Below, piece after piece: positions 15,289 through 23,752 of a stretch of DNA of 64,000 bases (positions are counted from its first letter, which is position 1; every line of letters starts with the position of its first letter). A program made the position numbers and the translations under genes. The DNA comes from Flavobacteriales bacterium. GTDB lineage: Bacteria > Bacteroidota > Bacteroidia > Flavobacteriales_E > Vicingaceae. Where the stretch lies: contig JACJZB010000008.1 in assembly GCA_020635815.1 (NCBI GenBank), positions 88,777 through 152,776 on the forward strand. Reading direction: 5' to 3'. The notes under the pieces were generated by a model, which had not been told where the DNA came from, did no database searches, and was given only the letters and a program-made list of their open reading frames with translations.

Positions 15289-16932
15289 TTAAACTTGTAT
15301 TACACCAGGATTAAATTGTTTTTCGATAGGAGCATGGTCAGCAGCTTCAATTCCCATAGAAATCCATTTTCTTGTGTCTAAAGGGTTTATTATTGCATCA
15401 GTCCATAATCTTGCCGCACTGTAATAAGGTGAAATTTGTTTGTCGTATTTATCTTTAATATTATTGTAAAGTTCATCTTCTTTTTCTTGTGTAATTTCTT
15501 CTTCTCCTCTAGATTTTAAAGCAGCAACTTCAATTTGCAATAGGGTTTTTGCGGCTGATGCTCCACTCATAACTGCTAGTTGAGCAGAAGGCCAAGCAAC
15601 AATTAATCTTGGATCGTAAGCTTTACCACACATGGCATAGTTTCCTGCACCATAAGAATTACCAATAATAACAGTAAACTTAGGAACAACAGAGTTTGCT
15701 TGAGCACTAACCATTTTTGCCCCATCTTTAATTATTCCTCCATGTTCAGAGCGAGAACCCACCATAAATCCACTTACATCTTGTAAAAATACTAAAGGAA
15801 TTTTCTTTTGATTACAATTCATTACAAACCTTGCAGCCTTATCAGCAGAGTCAGAATATATTACTCCTCCAAATTGCATCTCACCCTTTTTAGATTTTAC
15901 AACAATTCGTTGATTTGCAACAATACCAACTGCCCATCCATCAATTCGAGCATAACCACAAACGATGGTTTTACCGTATTCTTCTTTATATTCTTCAAAT
16001 TCAGAATTATCTACCAAACGAGCAATAATATCTTTTATATTGTATGGTTTTTCTCTTACATCAGGTAATATGCCGAATATTTCTTTAGGGTCTAATTTTG
16101 GTTTTTGTGCTTTTTTTCGATTAAAACCAGCTTTATTGTAATCACCAATTTTATCCATAATCGTTTTTATTCTATCTAAACAGTCGTGGTCATCCTTACA
16201 TTTATAATCTGTAACACCTGAAATTTCACAATGAGTGGTTGCTCCACCCAAAGTTTCATTATCAATAGTTTCTCCAACGGCTGCTTTTACTAAATAAGAC
16301 CCTGCTAAAAATATTGAACCAGTCTTATCTACAATCAAGGCTTCATCACTCATAATTGGTAAATAAGCACCTCCAGCTACACAGCTTCCCATTATGGCAG
16401 CAATTTGGGTAATTCCCATTGATGACATAATTGCATTGTTTCTAAAAATTCTTCCAAAATGTTCTTTGTCAGGAAAAATTTCATCTTGCATAGGTAAATA
16501 AACACCAGCGCTATCAACTAAATAAATAATTGGCAATTTATTTTCTATAGATATTTCTTGAATTCTTAAGTTCTTTTTACCCGTAATAGGAAACCATGCA
16601 CCTGCTTTTACTGTGGCATCGTTTGCAACAACTATGCATTGTTTTCCGCTAACATAACCAATAACACCAACAACACCACCAGATGGACAACCTCCATGTT
16701 CAGGATACATGTCATCACCTGCAAATGCACCAATTTCAATTCGATCAGTATTTTTGTCTAACAAATAGTCAATACGTTCTCGAGCAGTTAGTTTTCCTTT
16801 AGCTTTATGCTTGTCAATACGTTTTTTTCCACCACCTAAATAAACTTTTTCTAAGTTTCTGTTTAATTCGGAAACTAGTAATTTATTTACATCTTCATTT
16901 TTATTGAATTCTAAGTTTTCTTTTTTGCTCAT
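15289..16932 (-). CDS. Acyl-CoA carboxylase carboxyltransferase (beta) subunit, methylcrotonyl-CoA carboxylase-like
   Basis: 547 residues, the usual length. Crotonase-fold carboxyltransferase with both halves present: N-terminal VDSAGVYLPMQDEIFPD, MGSCVAGGAYLP and GSIFLAGSYLVKAA, and C-terminal LQDVSGFMVGS and NSYGAGNYAM. The 'DSAG..LP.Q.E.FPD..HFGRIF' pattern and the DDHDCLDR segment resemble methylcrotonyl-CoA carboxylase beta more than propionyl-CoA carboxylase (from memory of the families). The biotin carboxylase partner is not in the window. An HMG-CoA lyase gene at 62045-62896 would act two steps later in leucine breakdown. Substrate assignment remains inference. Confidence 0.85.
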   Translation of the reverse strand: MSKKENLEFNKNEDVNKLLVSELNRNLEKVYLGGGKKRIDKHKAKGKLTARERIDYLLDKNTDRIEIGAFAGDDMYPEHGGCPSGGVVGVIGYVSGKQCIVVANDATVKAGAWFPITGKKNLRIQEISIENKLPIIYLVDSAGVYLPMQDEIFPDKEHFGRIFRNNAIMSSMGITQIAAIMGSCVAGGAYLPIMSDEALIVDKTGSIFLAGSYLVKAAVGETIDNETLGGATTHCEISGVTDYKCKDDHDCLDRIKTIMDKIGDYNKAGFNRKKAQKPKLDPKEIFGILPDVREKPYNIKDIIARLVDNSEFEEYKEEYGKTIVCGYARIDGWAVGIVANQRIVVKSKKGEMQFGGVIYSDSADKAARFVMNCNQKKIPLVFLQDVSGFMVGSRSEHGGIIKDGAKMVSAQANSVVPKFTVIIGNSYGAGNYAMCGKAYDPRLIVAWPSAQLAVMSGASAAKTLLQIEVAALKSRGEEEITQEKEDELYNNIKDKYDKQISPYYSAARLWTDAIINPLDTRKWISMGIEAADHAPIEKQFNPGVIQV

Positions 16933-17001
16933 TACTTATTTTTTAGAAAACCCAAATATAATTATAACTAAGTCTTTATTGAAAATAATATGAGAAAGGA
17001 T

Positions 17002-17490
17002 TTAAAACATTTTTGGATAAATAAAGAATTTTTGTAAACCAATTCCTTCAATAACTTCATTCCAATTGTTAATTTCTAATTCAATTTTAACTACTCCACA
17101 AGTGGGCATATTAGCAATGTAAATATCAGTTAAGTAGTTTGCAAGATAGCTTATAGATGGATTGTGAGCTATAACAGCAACGTTGTTGAATTGATTTGGT
17201 AGTTGATTTACAGCTTGAATTAAATTGCTTAATGGAGCTTCATAAATTTTTTCTTCAAATAAAATAATATTAGAATAGCTCATTTCTTGGCTTAAAATTT
17301 TGGAAGTTTCTTTTGTTCTTGTGGCTGAACTACAAATTATAAAATCAAAATTAGCATTCATCTCTTTTAATTTCTTTCCAATTAAAGAAGCTTCTTTTCT
17401 GCCATGTTGATTTAACTGCCTTTGGAAGTCGCTCTCATTGGCTTTAGTTGAGCTAGCTTCAGCATGTCTAATTAGATAGATTGTTTTCAT
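17002..17490 (-). CDS. SixA-like histidine phosphatase
   Basis: 162 residues. Histidine-phosphatase (phosphoglycerate-mutase-like) fold. The RHAEAS motif at residues 8-13 holds the catalytic His, SSATRT near 54-59 supplies phosphate-binding Arg, and AHNPSIS near 107-113 the second catalytic His. The small size and RHAE (not RHGE) motif match SixA-type phosphohistidine phosphatases, which act on phospho-His proteins. The substrate here is unknown. Monocistronic, cytoplasmic. Confidence 0.85.
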   Translation of the reverse strand: MKTIYLIRHAEASSTKANESDFQRQLNQHGRKEASLIGKKLKEMNANFDFIICSSATRTKETSKILSQEMSYSNIILFEEKIYEAPLSNLIQAVNQLPNQFNNVAVIAHNPSISYLANYLTDIYIANMPTCGVVKIELEINNWNEVIEGIGLQKFFIYPKMF

Positions 17491-17545
17491 TTTTCGATGA
17501 ATGATAAAAAAATGTCGATAAATTTTTTACTTTCGATAAAAGTTG

Positions 17546-17553
17546 TATATTTG
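17546..17553 (+). promoter_or_regulatory. Bacteroidota -7 element (TAnnTTTG) for the 46-residue gene
   Basis: TATATTTG lies 27 bases before the ATG at 17581. No clear -33 TTTG is seen. Confidence 0.5.
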
Positions 17554-17580
17554 TAGACGAAATTAATACTTTAATAGATA

Positions 17581-17721
17581 ATGGTAGTTATATTATTAAT
17601 ATTTGCTCTTTTACTATTTTTGGTGTTTGCCTTAAATGGAGAGGGTAGTAGCTATGGAAAAAGTAGAGATTACAACTCAAAAAGTAAATTGAATTTAAAT
17701 GATAAAAATTATTTTTTGTAG
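17581..17721 (+). CDS. Small single-span membrane protein (46 residues)
   Basis: It opens MVVILLIFALLLFLVFALNG, a single hydrophobic span, followed by a polar tail rich in Ser, Lys, Asn and Asp that ends NYFL. A TAnnTTTG promoter element precedes it and a strong terminator (17767-17803) follows, so this is a self-contained transcription unit. I do not recognise the family. Being short, it could be missed by automatic gene calling. Confidence 0.5.
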   Translation: MVVILLIFALLLFLVFALNGEGSSYGKSRDYNSKSKLNLNDKNYFL

Positions 17722-17766
17722 TTAAATAAATTTGTATCCCCCCTTTTAGATAAGTTTTATGTTAAC

Positions 17767-17803
17767 GAAAAAGCCCCACAGGAAACGTTCTGGGGGCTTT
17801 TTC
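17767..17803. terminator. Bidirectional-type terminator hairpin
   Basis: Stem GAAAAAGCCCC / GGGGCTTTTTC (11 base pairs) with a short inner CAG/CTG pairing. T runs on both sides allow use by the small gene upstream and by the convergent small gene at 17832. Confidence 0.85.
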
Positions 17804-17831
17804 ATTTAACCTAACTTACTAACTATAAAAC

Positions 17832-17969
17832 TTATTTACTTACTTTTACTAATATTAAATTTAGTTCTTCAACTTCTATTAATAGTTTTAAATATTGATT
17901 TAACTGACCGTTTTCCATAGCATCTTTCGCTTTTTGTTTCAGTTCTATATATCTTTCTCTTAAATTCAT
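17832..17969 (-). CDS. Small helical protein (45 residues), unknown function
   Basis: The frame runs from ATG at 17969 to TAA at 17832. The product starts MNLRERYIELKQKAKDAMEN and continues with a leucine- and glutamate-rich helix (QYLKLLIEVEELNLI). This amphipathic pattern and the terminator at its 3' end (17767-17803) support a real gene. No family is known to me. It could bind another protein through a helical hairpin (inference). Confidence 0.5.
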   Translation of the reverse strand: MNLRERYIELKQKAKDAMENGQLNQYLKLLIEVEELNLILVKVSK

Positions 17970-18109
17970 AATGTTGTGTTTTTAATTTCGTTAAGTCATT
18001 TCAATATGTATGCCAAACTTTTATAAAAACGTTTTGATATTGTTAAAAAAAGTTAATTCTATTTAACTTGATTAAGGAATTAAATTAATGGTTAACTTTA
18101 TGTTTAGTT
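17970..18109. other. Intergenic stretch between divergent genes
   Basis: 140 AT-rich bases holding the start regions of the small gene at 17832 (minus) and the barrel gene at 18110 (plus). No clear promoter consensus or repeat was recognised. Confidence 0.4.
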
Positions 18110-18757
18110 ATGAAGCTTATTAAGTTATACATATTCAGTTTAAGTTTATTTTTTGGACAGATAACTTTTTCTCAGTCGCTTACAGATGAGGATGATGACT
18201 ATGTATTACCAAAAGATTCAATTACCATAAAAGATAAAATAGATTTAAGTACTAAAGTTGCTTTTGGTGCAGGTGTTTCTAATAATGGTACGTACCTTTC
18301 AACGAGTATTCGTCCAACGGTTTCTTATTATTTAACGCCAAAATTTTCTGTTTATACTGGTGTAGGTTATACCAGTTATCAATTAGAAAATTTCACCATG
18401 TTGTCAGATTTTGGTTACCGACCTTTTACAGGTAACTTATCTCAAATGTCAGCTTTTGTAGGAGGTAAATATCAGGTAAACGACAGGTTGGCAGTTTATG
18501 GAGAAGTGTTTTATAATTTTGCTCAAATTACTCCAGCTAGCTCAAATTTAAATCAAGGTACTATTCTAGATAAAATAGGTTATGCAGCTGCTTTTGAATA
18601 CAAGATTGGTGACAATATGTATATAGAGGGAGAAATTAGAATTAATGACTTTAATAGAGGGAGCAATGTTTATGACCCCTTCCAAAATCATGGATTTGGA
18701 TCAGGTGGATTTATGAGACATTCCTCAGGAATAAATACCATGCCTTTTTCTCGATAA
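18110..18757 (+). CDS. Outer-membrane beta-barrel-like protein
   Basis: 215 residues with a signal peptide (cleavage near ITFSQS). After an acidic segment (DEDDDY), alternating aromatic and polar strands occur with glycines at turns (FSVYTGVGYTSYQ, GGKYQVNDRLAVYGEVFYNF), as in small 8- to 10-strand barrels. The end is Gly- and Ser-rich and lacks the usual terminal aromatic. No specific family was recognised. It stands upstream of yaaA, which has its own promoter element. Confidence 0.65.
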   Translation: MKLIKLYIFSLSLFFGQITFSQSLTDEDDDYVLPKDSITIKDKIDLSTKVAFGAGVSNNGTYLSTSIRPTVSYYLTPKFSVYTGVGYTSYQLENFTMLSDFGYRPFTGNLSQMSAFVGGKYQVNDRLAVYGEVFYNFAQITPASSNLNQGTILDKIGYAAAFEYKIGDNMYIEGEIRINDFNRGSNVYDPFQNHGFGSGGFMRHSSGINTMPFSR

Positions 18758-18773
18758 TCGGTTTTTATAATAC

Positions 18774-18781
18774 TAACTTTG
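18774..18781 (+). promoter_or_regulatory. -7 element for yaaA
   Basis: TAACTTTG matches TAnnTTTG and lies 18 bases before the yaaA ATG at 18800. Confidence 0.5.
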
Positions 18782-18799
18782 TCTTAAAATTATAAAGAT

Positions 18800-19564
18800 A
18801 TGTTAGTTATAGTTTCCCCAGCCAAAAAGTTAGATGTAACTGGTGATAAACCAAGTGATTTTACATTGCCAATTTTCACTTCTGAATCTCAAAAACTGAT
18901 TAACAACCTCAAAAAAATGAATCCTAAGAAATTGGAACAGTTGATGGGAATAAGTTCGGCTTTGGCAGATTTAAATTTTCAACGATATCAAGAATGGTCG
19001 GAAACACATACATTAAATGACAGCAAGCAAGCAATATTGTCGTTTACAGGTGAGGTGTATAGTGGGGTGGATGCTGCTAATTTTTCAGCTAAAGAATTAA
19101 AAGAAGCACAAAAGAGATTGAGAATTTTATCGGGATTGTATGGTGTTTTAAAGCCATTGGATTTAATGCATGCTTATCGATTGGAAATGGGAACTTCTTT
19201 AAAAGTTGGAACAAAAAAGAACTTATATGAGTTTTGGGGAGATAAAATTGTAAGTGAAATTAATGTTGCATTAGCAGATTTAAACACAACTAAACTAGTA
19301 AATTTAGCTTCTACTGAATATTTTAAATCGGTAAATAAAAAGAAACTAAATGCTGAAATTATTACACCAGTATTTAAAGACTTTAGCAACGGAAAATATA
19401 AAATGGTAATGGTTTACGCCAAAAAAGCCAGAGGTATGATGGCAAACTATATTATTAAAAATAAAATTGAAAACACCAACGATTTAATTGGGTTTAACAC
19501 CGATGGTTATTGTTTTAATCAAGAAGCATCAACTGCAAACGAATTAGTATTTTATAGAGGATAA
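18800..19564 (+). CDS. yaaA: Peroxide stress protein YaaA (DUF328)
   Basis: 254 residues, full length for the family. Typical segments are VIVSPAKKLD at the start, FTGEVYSGVDA, RILSGLYGVLKPLDLMHAYRLEMG near 110-133, and FKDFSNGKYKMV...ARGMM near the end. In E. coli YaaA lowers free iron and protects DNA during hydrogen peroxide stress and can bind DNA. Cytoplasmic. The S1-domain gene follows after one base, so the two form an operon. Confidence 0.93.
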   Translation: MLVIVSPAKKLDVTGDKPSDFTLPIFTSESQKLINNLKKMNPKKLEQLMGISSALADLNFQRYQEWSETHTLNDSKQAILSFTGEVYSGVDAANFSAKELKEAQKRLRILSGLYGVLKPLDLMHAYRLEMGTSLKVGTKKNLYEFWGDKIVSEINVALADLNTTKLVNLASTEYFKSVNKKKLNAEIITPVFKDFSNGKYKMVMVYAKKARGMMANYIIKNKIENTNDLIGFNTDGYCFNQEASTANELVFYRG

Positions 19565-19565
19565 G

Positions 19566-20405
19566 ATGGAAGAATTAATAGGACAAACGGTAGAATTAGA
19601 AGCATTAAAAACAACCCCTCAAGGCGTATATTTAATTACCGAAAAAAACGATGAATTATTATTACCTAATAAATATGTTCCTCGTGATTTAAGAATGGGA
19701 GATAAAATCAAAGTTTTTGTTTATAATGATTTTGATAATCGACCAGTAGCAACAACTTTAACTCCTAAAGTGCATTTAAATCAAGTTGGTTTTTTAAAAT
19801 GTTTCGATGTTTCTGATTATGGAGCTTTTTTCGATTGGGGGTTAGAAAAACATTTGTTGGTGCCATTTTCGGAGCAACATTACAATATTGAAGCAGGTGA
19901 TGAATGTTTAGTTTATCTTTATAAAGATGAAAAAACCAATCGCTTAGTAGGTTCTATCAAAATCGATAAGTTTTTAAAAAACAATGTACCCTCGTATAAT
20001 GTAGGCGATAAAGTAAACCTTATAGTAGGAGGAGAAACTGATTTGGGGTTTAAAGTAATCGTAGAAAATCAATTTTTAGGATTGATCTATAAAAACGAGC
20101 TATTTAAAAAAGTAAAGCAAGGAGATTTACTTACAGGCTACATTACCACGATAAGAGAAGATAATAAATTAGATATCTCTTTAAATAGTGCAAGATTGAG
20201 TGAGCTAGAAGTTTTGGCTAATAAAATATATGAAACCTTATTAAGAGAAAATGGAGCGATTAATATCTCGGATAAAAGCGACCCAGAAGTTATTTACAAA
20301 CGATTTCAGGTAAGCAAAAAAGCATTTAAACGTGCAGTAGGGCTGTTGTATAGCGAACGTAAAATTGTGGTGAATCCACAAAGTATAGTTTTGGCAGAAA
20401 ATTAA
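19566..20405 (+). CDS. CvfB-like S1 RNA-binding protein
   Basis: 279 residues. Tandem OB/S1-like domains: an N-terminal domain (GVYLITEKNDELLLPNKYVP), a second with FDVSDYGAFFDWGLEKHLLVP, a third (GFKVIVENQFLGLIY), and a C-terminal winged-helix-like part (YKRFQVSKKAFKRAVGLLYS). This order matches the CvfB/YitL family of RNA-binding proteins, known in Gram-positives as virulence or stability regulators. Coupled to yaaA. Its end overlaps the convergent TPR lipoprotein gene by four bases. Confidence 0.85.
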   Translation: MEELIGQTVELEALKTTPQGVYLITEKNDELLLPNKYVPRDLRMGDKIKVFVYNDFDNRPVATTLTPKVHLNQVGFLKCFDVSDYGAFFDWGLEKHLLVPFSEQHYNIEAGDECLVYLYKDEKTNRLVGSIKIDKFLKNNVPSYNVGDKVNLIVGGETDLGFKVIVENQFLGLIYKNELFKKVKQGDLLTGYITTIREDNKLDISLNSARLSELEVLANKIYETLLRENGAINISDKSDPEVIYKRFQVSKKAFKRAVGLLYSERKIVVNPQSIVLAEN

Positions 20406-20971
20406 GAATTGGCTTCGTTTTTCTTTTTAAAACCTTTAATTACATCTTCTAAATCTTGCCCTTCAATTAATAAAGAACCTTTAGCACTTTCTACTAAAGG
20501 ATGTTCTGGGTAAGTATCTATAAATTCTTGATATAGTCTTTTTGCTTCATCATGTTCTTTTAACATGTCTCCAACAGTAGCTGCTTTATAAAACAAGGCT
20601 TCAGGAGCGAGTTTGTGTTCAGGGTCTTTTTCTAATAACATATTAAAATAACGTATAGCATCGTGTGGTCTATTTAAACCTCTACAAAGTTCTCCAGCTT
20701 TAAACATATATTCTTTATGAATGTTATAGAAAGTATCGTGTTTAATAAATTTATCGTACGCAATTAGTAAGTTTTCTGCAATTTCTTTGTTAAAATTTAA
20801 GCTATCATCATACATTAGAGCAGTATATTTGGCAATATAACTTACGCGTTCTTCGTAGGTGTCTATTGGGTCTTCAGGAGGAGTAACCTTTACTTTTTCA
20901 GTAGATTCTGTTTTATTTCCACAACTGTAAATAGCCAAACTAAATGATAAGACTAAAAAAATATTTTTCAT
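20402..20971 (-). CDS. Tetratricopeptide-repeat lipoprotein
   Basis: 189 residues. The lipoprotein signal ends at IYSC (Cys17). At least two TPR-like helical pairs are visible around residues 95-170 (PHDAIRYFNMLLEKDPEHKLAPEALFY and the next, with LYQEFIDTYPEHPLVESA). Such proteins are scaffolds in the envelope, and this fold resembles BamD/YbgF-type repeats without being a clear member. It lies four bases downstream of def on the same strand and is probably cotranscribed with it. Confidence 0.75.
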   Translation of the reverse strand: MKNIFLVLSFSLAIYSCGNKTESTEKVKVTPPEDPIDTYEERVSYIAKYTALMYDDSLNFNKEIAENLLIAYDKFIKHDTFYNIHKEYMFKAGELCRGLNRPHDAIRYFNMLLEKDPEHKLAPEALFYKAATVGDMLKEHDEAKRLYQEFIDTYPEHPLVESAKGSLLIEGQDLEDVIKGFKKKNEANS

Positions 20972-20975
20972 ACTA

Positions 20976-21545
20976 CTAATGTTTACTTTTTAATAAAGGG
21001 AATTTCATACGGTAACTTACTGAGATATTACCTTTCGCGATATCGTTTAATTTTTTCTTGATAAATTGTTTTCTTAACGGATTAATTTTGTCTGTAAACA
21101 AAATACCCTCAATATGGTCGTACTCGTGTTGAACCACTCTAGCAGCTAATCCTGTTAATTTTTCTTCTATCAACTCAAATTTCTCATTGTAATACTCTAC
21201 TATAATATCAGGTTTACGACTTACATCTTCTCTAATGCCAGGAATACTTAAACAGCCTTCTTCAAATTTCCATTCTTTACCCGTTTCTTCAATTATTATT
21301 GGGTTGATAAACACTCGTTTAAAATCTTCTAACTCTGGCTCATCTTCAGCAAAAGGAGAAGCATCAACAATAAATAAACGAATAGCTAATCCTATTTGCG
21401 GAGCAGCTAACCCAACACCTTGAGAATTGTACATGGTTTCAAACATATCTTCAAGTAGTAACTTTAAGTCGGGATAGTTTTCATCGATTTCCTCTCCCTC
21501 TTTTCTCAAAACGGGGTCTCCGTAAGCTATAATTGGTCGTATCAT
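20976..21545 (-). CDS. def: Peptide deformylase
   Basis: 189 residues. Removes the formyl group from new proteins. All three family motifs are present: GVGLAAPQIG (about 43-52), EGCLSIPG (98-105, with the metal-binding Cys) and QHEYDHIEG (about 139-147, HExxH metal site). A -7 promoter element ends only about five bases before the ATG, which would give a leaderless or nearly leaderless mRNA. Followed by the TPR lipoprotein gene. Confidence 0.95.
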   Translation of the reverse strand: MIRPIIAYGDPVLRKEGEEIDENYPDLKLLLEDMFETMYNSQGVGLAAPQIGLAIRLFIVDASPFAEDEPELEDFKRVFINPIIIEETGKEWKFEEGCLSIPGIREDVSRKPDIIVEYYNEKFELIEEKLTGLAARVVQHEYDHIEGILFTDKINPLRKQFIKKKLNDIAKGNISVSYRMKFPLLKSKH

Positions 21546-21549
21546 AGCA

Positions 21550-21557
21550 CAAAAGTA
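21550..21557 (-). promoter_or_regulatory. -7 element of def, very close to the start codon
   Basis: On the minus strand TACTTTTG (TAnnTTTG) ends five bases before the def ATG at 21545. Transcription would start at about the first codon. Confidence 0.45.
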
Positions 21558-21597
21558 ATATTAATTTTTGTTCCTTTGCATTTCATAAAAATGAAGC

Positions 21598-22608
21598 ATG
21601 AAAAAAATAATAGCAATATATCTTGTTTTATTTGTTGTTGGATGTACTGATAATCAACCGATAAATCAAGAAGTAAAAGTGGAAGGATTTGCACAAGGAA
21701 CAACTTATCATGTTACTTATATCAGTAAAAGTGGAAAGAACTTTCAACGTGCAATTGATTCATTATTAATTGAAATTGATAATTCACTATCAACATACCA
21801 ACCAAAATCAATTATTTCAAAATTTAATCAATCAGATTCAACACAGCAAATAGACAAACTATTTTTAGATGTATTTAACGATGCTAAATTAGTTTTTGAA
21901 AATACAGATGGAGCTTTTGATCCAACGGTTGCACCATTAGTAAACGCATGGGGGTTTGGTTTTGAAAATATAGAAAATACTGATAGTACGTTTATTGACA
22001 GTTTATTACAATATGTAAATTTTAATGCTGTAACAGTAAATGATAGTTTTGTGGTAAAATCGAACACTAACATTATGTTAGATTTTAATGCCATTGCCCA
22101 AGGTTATTCTGTTGATGTTTTGGCAGAATTTTTAGAAGCAAAAGATATTGAAAATTATATGGTTGAAGTAGGGGGAGAACTAAGAGTTAAAGGTAAAAAC
22201 ACCAATAATAAATTATGGCGTATAGGAATAGACAAGCCAATAGAAAATAATGAGAATAGAGATTTACAAGCCATTATTAATTTAGAGAATACAGCTTTGG
22301 CAACATCAGGTAATTATCGTAAGTTTTACGAAAAAGATGGAGTAAAATATTCACATACTTTAAATCCTAAAACAGGATACCCTGTTCAACATACCTTGTT
22401 AAGTGCTACGGTATTAGCAAAAACTTGTTCGATGGCGGATGCTTATGCAACAGCATTTATGGTGTTAGGGCTTGAAAAAAGTAAAGAAATTGTAGCTGCG
22501 AATCCTGATTTAAGGGTATTATTTATTTATGTAGATGAAAAAAATGAATTTCAAACATTTGCAAGCCAAGAAATTAGTAAATTTATTGAGTTGAATGATG
22601 AAAAATAA
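21598..22608 (+). CDS. apbE: FAD:protein FMN transferase, ApbE family lipoprotein
   Basis: 336 residues. Attaches FMN covalently to proteins such as Na+-NQR and RNF subunits in the periplasm. The lipoprotein signal ends at VVGC. Motifs are GTTYHVTY, DNSLSTYQPKSIISKFN, DGAFDPTVAPLVNAWGFG, the flavin-binding VEVGGELRVKG near 181-191, and SGNYRKFYEKDG...HTLNPKTGYPV near 238-262. Length is normal. Transcribed alone, divergent from def. No NQR or RNF genes are present in the window. Confidence 0.92.
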   Translation: MKKIIAIYLVLFVVGCTDNQPINQEVKVEGFAQGTTYHVTYISKSGKNFQRAIDSLLIEIDNSLSTYQPKSIISKFNQSDSTQQIDKLFLDVFNDAKLVFENTDGAFDPTVAPLVNAWGFGFENIENTDSTFIDSLLQYVNFNAVTVNDSFVVKSNTNIMLDFNAIAQGYSVDVLAEFLEAKDIENYMVEVGGELRVKGKNTNNKLWRIGIDKPIENNENRDLQAIINLENTALATSGNYRKFYEKDGVKYSHTLNPKTGYPVQHTLLSATVLAKTCSMADAYATAFMVLGLEKSKEIVAANPDLRVLFIYVDEKNEFQTFASQEISKFIELNDEK

Positions 22609-22707
22609 TAGATGTAATTCTTAATTTTATCGTTGAACTTGTTTTTTAAACAATTATTTATCAGATTTGTATTAATAAGTTAATTATAAATAAATAGAAA
22701 GAAGAAA

Positions 22708-23052
22708 ATGGAAGGAACAGAAAACCAAGGAAATGACAACAGAAGAGAAGAAGTATTTTCTAAAGCAGTAAGAGCAGGGAAGAGAACTTATTTTTTTGAT
22801 GTAAAAGCGACTAAAGCTGAAGATTATTATTTAACCATTACTGAAAGTAAAAGAAGGTTTAATAATGATAGTGGTAAATTCTTTTTTGAAAAGCATAAAC
22901 TTTTCTTGTATAAAGAAGATTTTGGAAAATTTACAGAAGGGTTAACAGAAGCAATTGATAAAATTAAAGCACTGAAATTAGAGCAAGGTGAAGAAATTGT
23001 AGAAAAAGTAGCTTCAGATTATACTGATGTTGATTTTGACGATTTAGGATAA
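22708..23052 (+). CDS. PUR-alpha-like nucleic-acid-binding protein (DUF3276)
   Basis: 114 residues. The segments EEVFSKAVRAGKRTYFFDVK, DYYLTITESKRR and FFFEKHKLFLYKEDFGKF form the single PUR repeat typical of the DUF3276 family of Bacteroidota and spirochaetes. Purified PUR-domain proteins bind single-stranded DNA or RNA. The acidic end (DYTDVDFDDLG) is usual. Monocistronic, with a strong terminator directly after. Cytoplasmic or nucleoid-associated. Confidence 0.88.
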   Translation: MEGTENQGNDNRREEVFSKAVRAGKRTYFFDVKATKAEDYYLTITESKRRFNNDSGKFFFEKHKLFLYKEDFGKFTEGLTEAIDKIKALKLEQGEEIVEKVASDYTDVDFDDLG

Positions 23053-23075
23053 AAAGTAAAAAAACTATAAATTGC

Positions 23076-23106
23076 AAAACCCAAACTGAAAAGTTTGGGT
23101 TTTTTG
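23076..23106 (+). terminator. Rho-independent terminator of the DUF3276 gene
   Basis: Stem AAAACCCAAACT / AGTTTGGGTTTT with tetraloop GAAA, then a T run. Confidence 0.88.
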
Positions 23107-23455
23107 TTTTAATCCTGATGATAGAATTTTATTATTTCGTTTAACGGTTTAGCTTTGCATAAGGTATCGTAGGGCATTGTGTATAGGTGTTTGTATGCCG
23201 TTTATTTTATTCATTTTAAAAGCCAAATCAACGATTTGGCGGTGTTAATAGCACTAGACTTTCGTTAACCAGTGCACGTCCTATATTTGCTATATATTTT
23301 GCTATAAGCTTTACTTTTTCTTTTTTCGATATTGAGTTTCAATTTTAAACTTGTCTTCCCCAATAGGAATCAACACGTGCATTTTTTATGGTAAACTACG
23401 TTTAAAGTATTTCTTTAGATCCATTTCATAGAATACGAGCAACTCTAGAATTAAT
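23107..23455. other. Non-coding stretch with a hairpin element and possible gene remnant
   Basis: No intact gene is seen. The stretch holds a perfect hairpin (23222-23240). On the minus strand there is a run of about 45 codons ending near 23320 and broken by one stop (it contains MDLKKYFKRSLP, stop, then MHVLIPIGEDKFKIETQYR), which may be a decayed gene end. The sequence around the hairpin (GTTAATAGCAC, TGCATAAGGTATCGTAGGGC) resembles, from memory, a non-coding element scattered through flavobacterial genomes. I cannot verify that here. Confidence 0.4.
23222..23240. repeat. Perfect 8-base-pair hairpin in putative dispersed element
   Basis: GCCAAATC - AAC - GATTTGGC, with no adjacent T run, so it is unlike an ordinary terminator. 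Confidence 0.6.
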
Positions 23456-23746
23456 TCAAAATAATTGAGCTAAGATATATAAAGCGGGTAACATACTTAT
23501 TAAAATCCAAATGATGTTGTTTTTTAAGTCAGCTTTATGATTTAAAATTAAAATAGGAGTATTAATAAATGAACTAAAAATTCCACCATAAAACATAAGC
23601 AAAGATGTGAAACTACCATATTGGTATATCCAAGTTCCACGATATGGTTGAACAATATATTTAAGTAGCATTGAACTTATACAAATCCCTAAAAGCAGAA
23701 TCGCAATTTTTTTAGTACAATTAATATTTTGAAAAGGAAAGCTCAA
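23456..23746 (-). CDS. Small membrane protein (96 residues), unknown function
   Basis: Three hydrophobic segments are visible (about residues 12-32, 44-66 and 74-94), joined by short polar loops. No motif was recognised. It begins six bases after the stop of the oligopeptide-binding lipoprotein gene and is probably cotranscribed with it. A role with that lipoprotein is only a guess. Confidence 0.6.
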   Translation of the reverse strand: MSFPFQNINCTKKIAILLLGICISSMLLKYIVQPYRGTWIYQYGSFTSLLMFYGGIFSSFINTPILILNHKADLKNNIIWILISMLPALYILAQLF

Positions 23747-23752
23747 TTTTAT

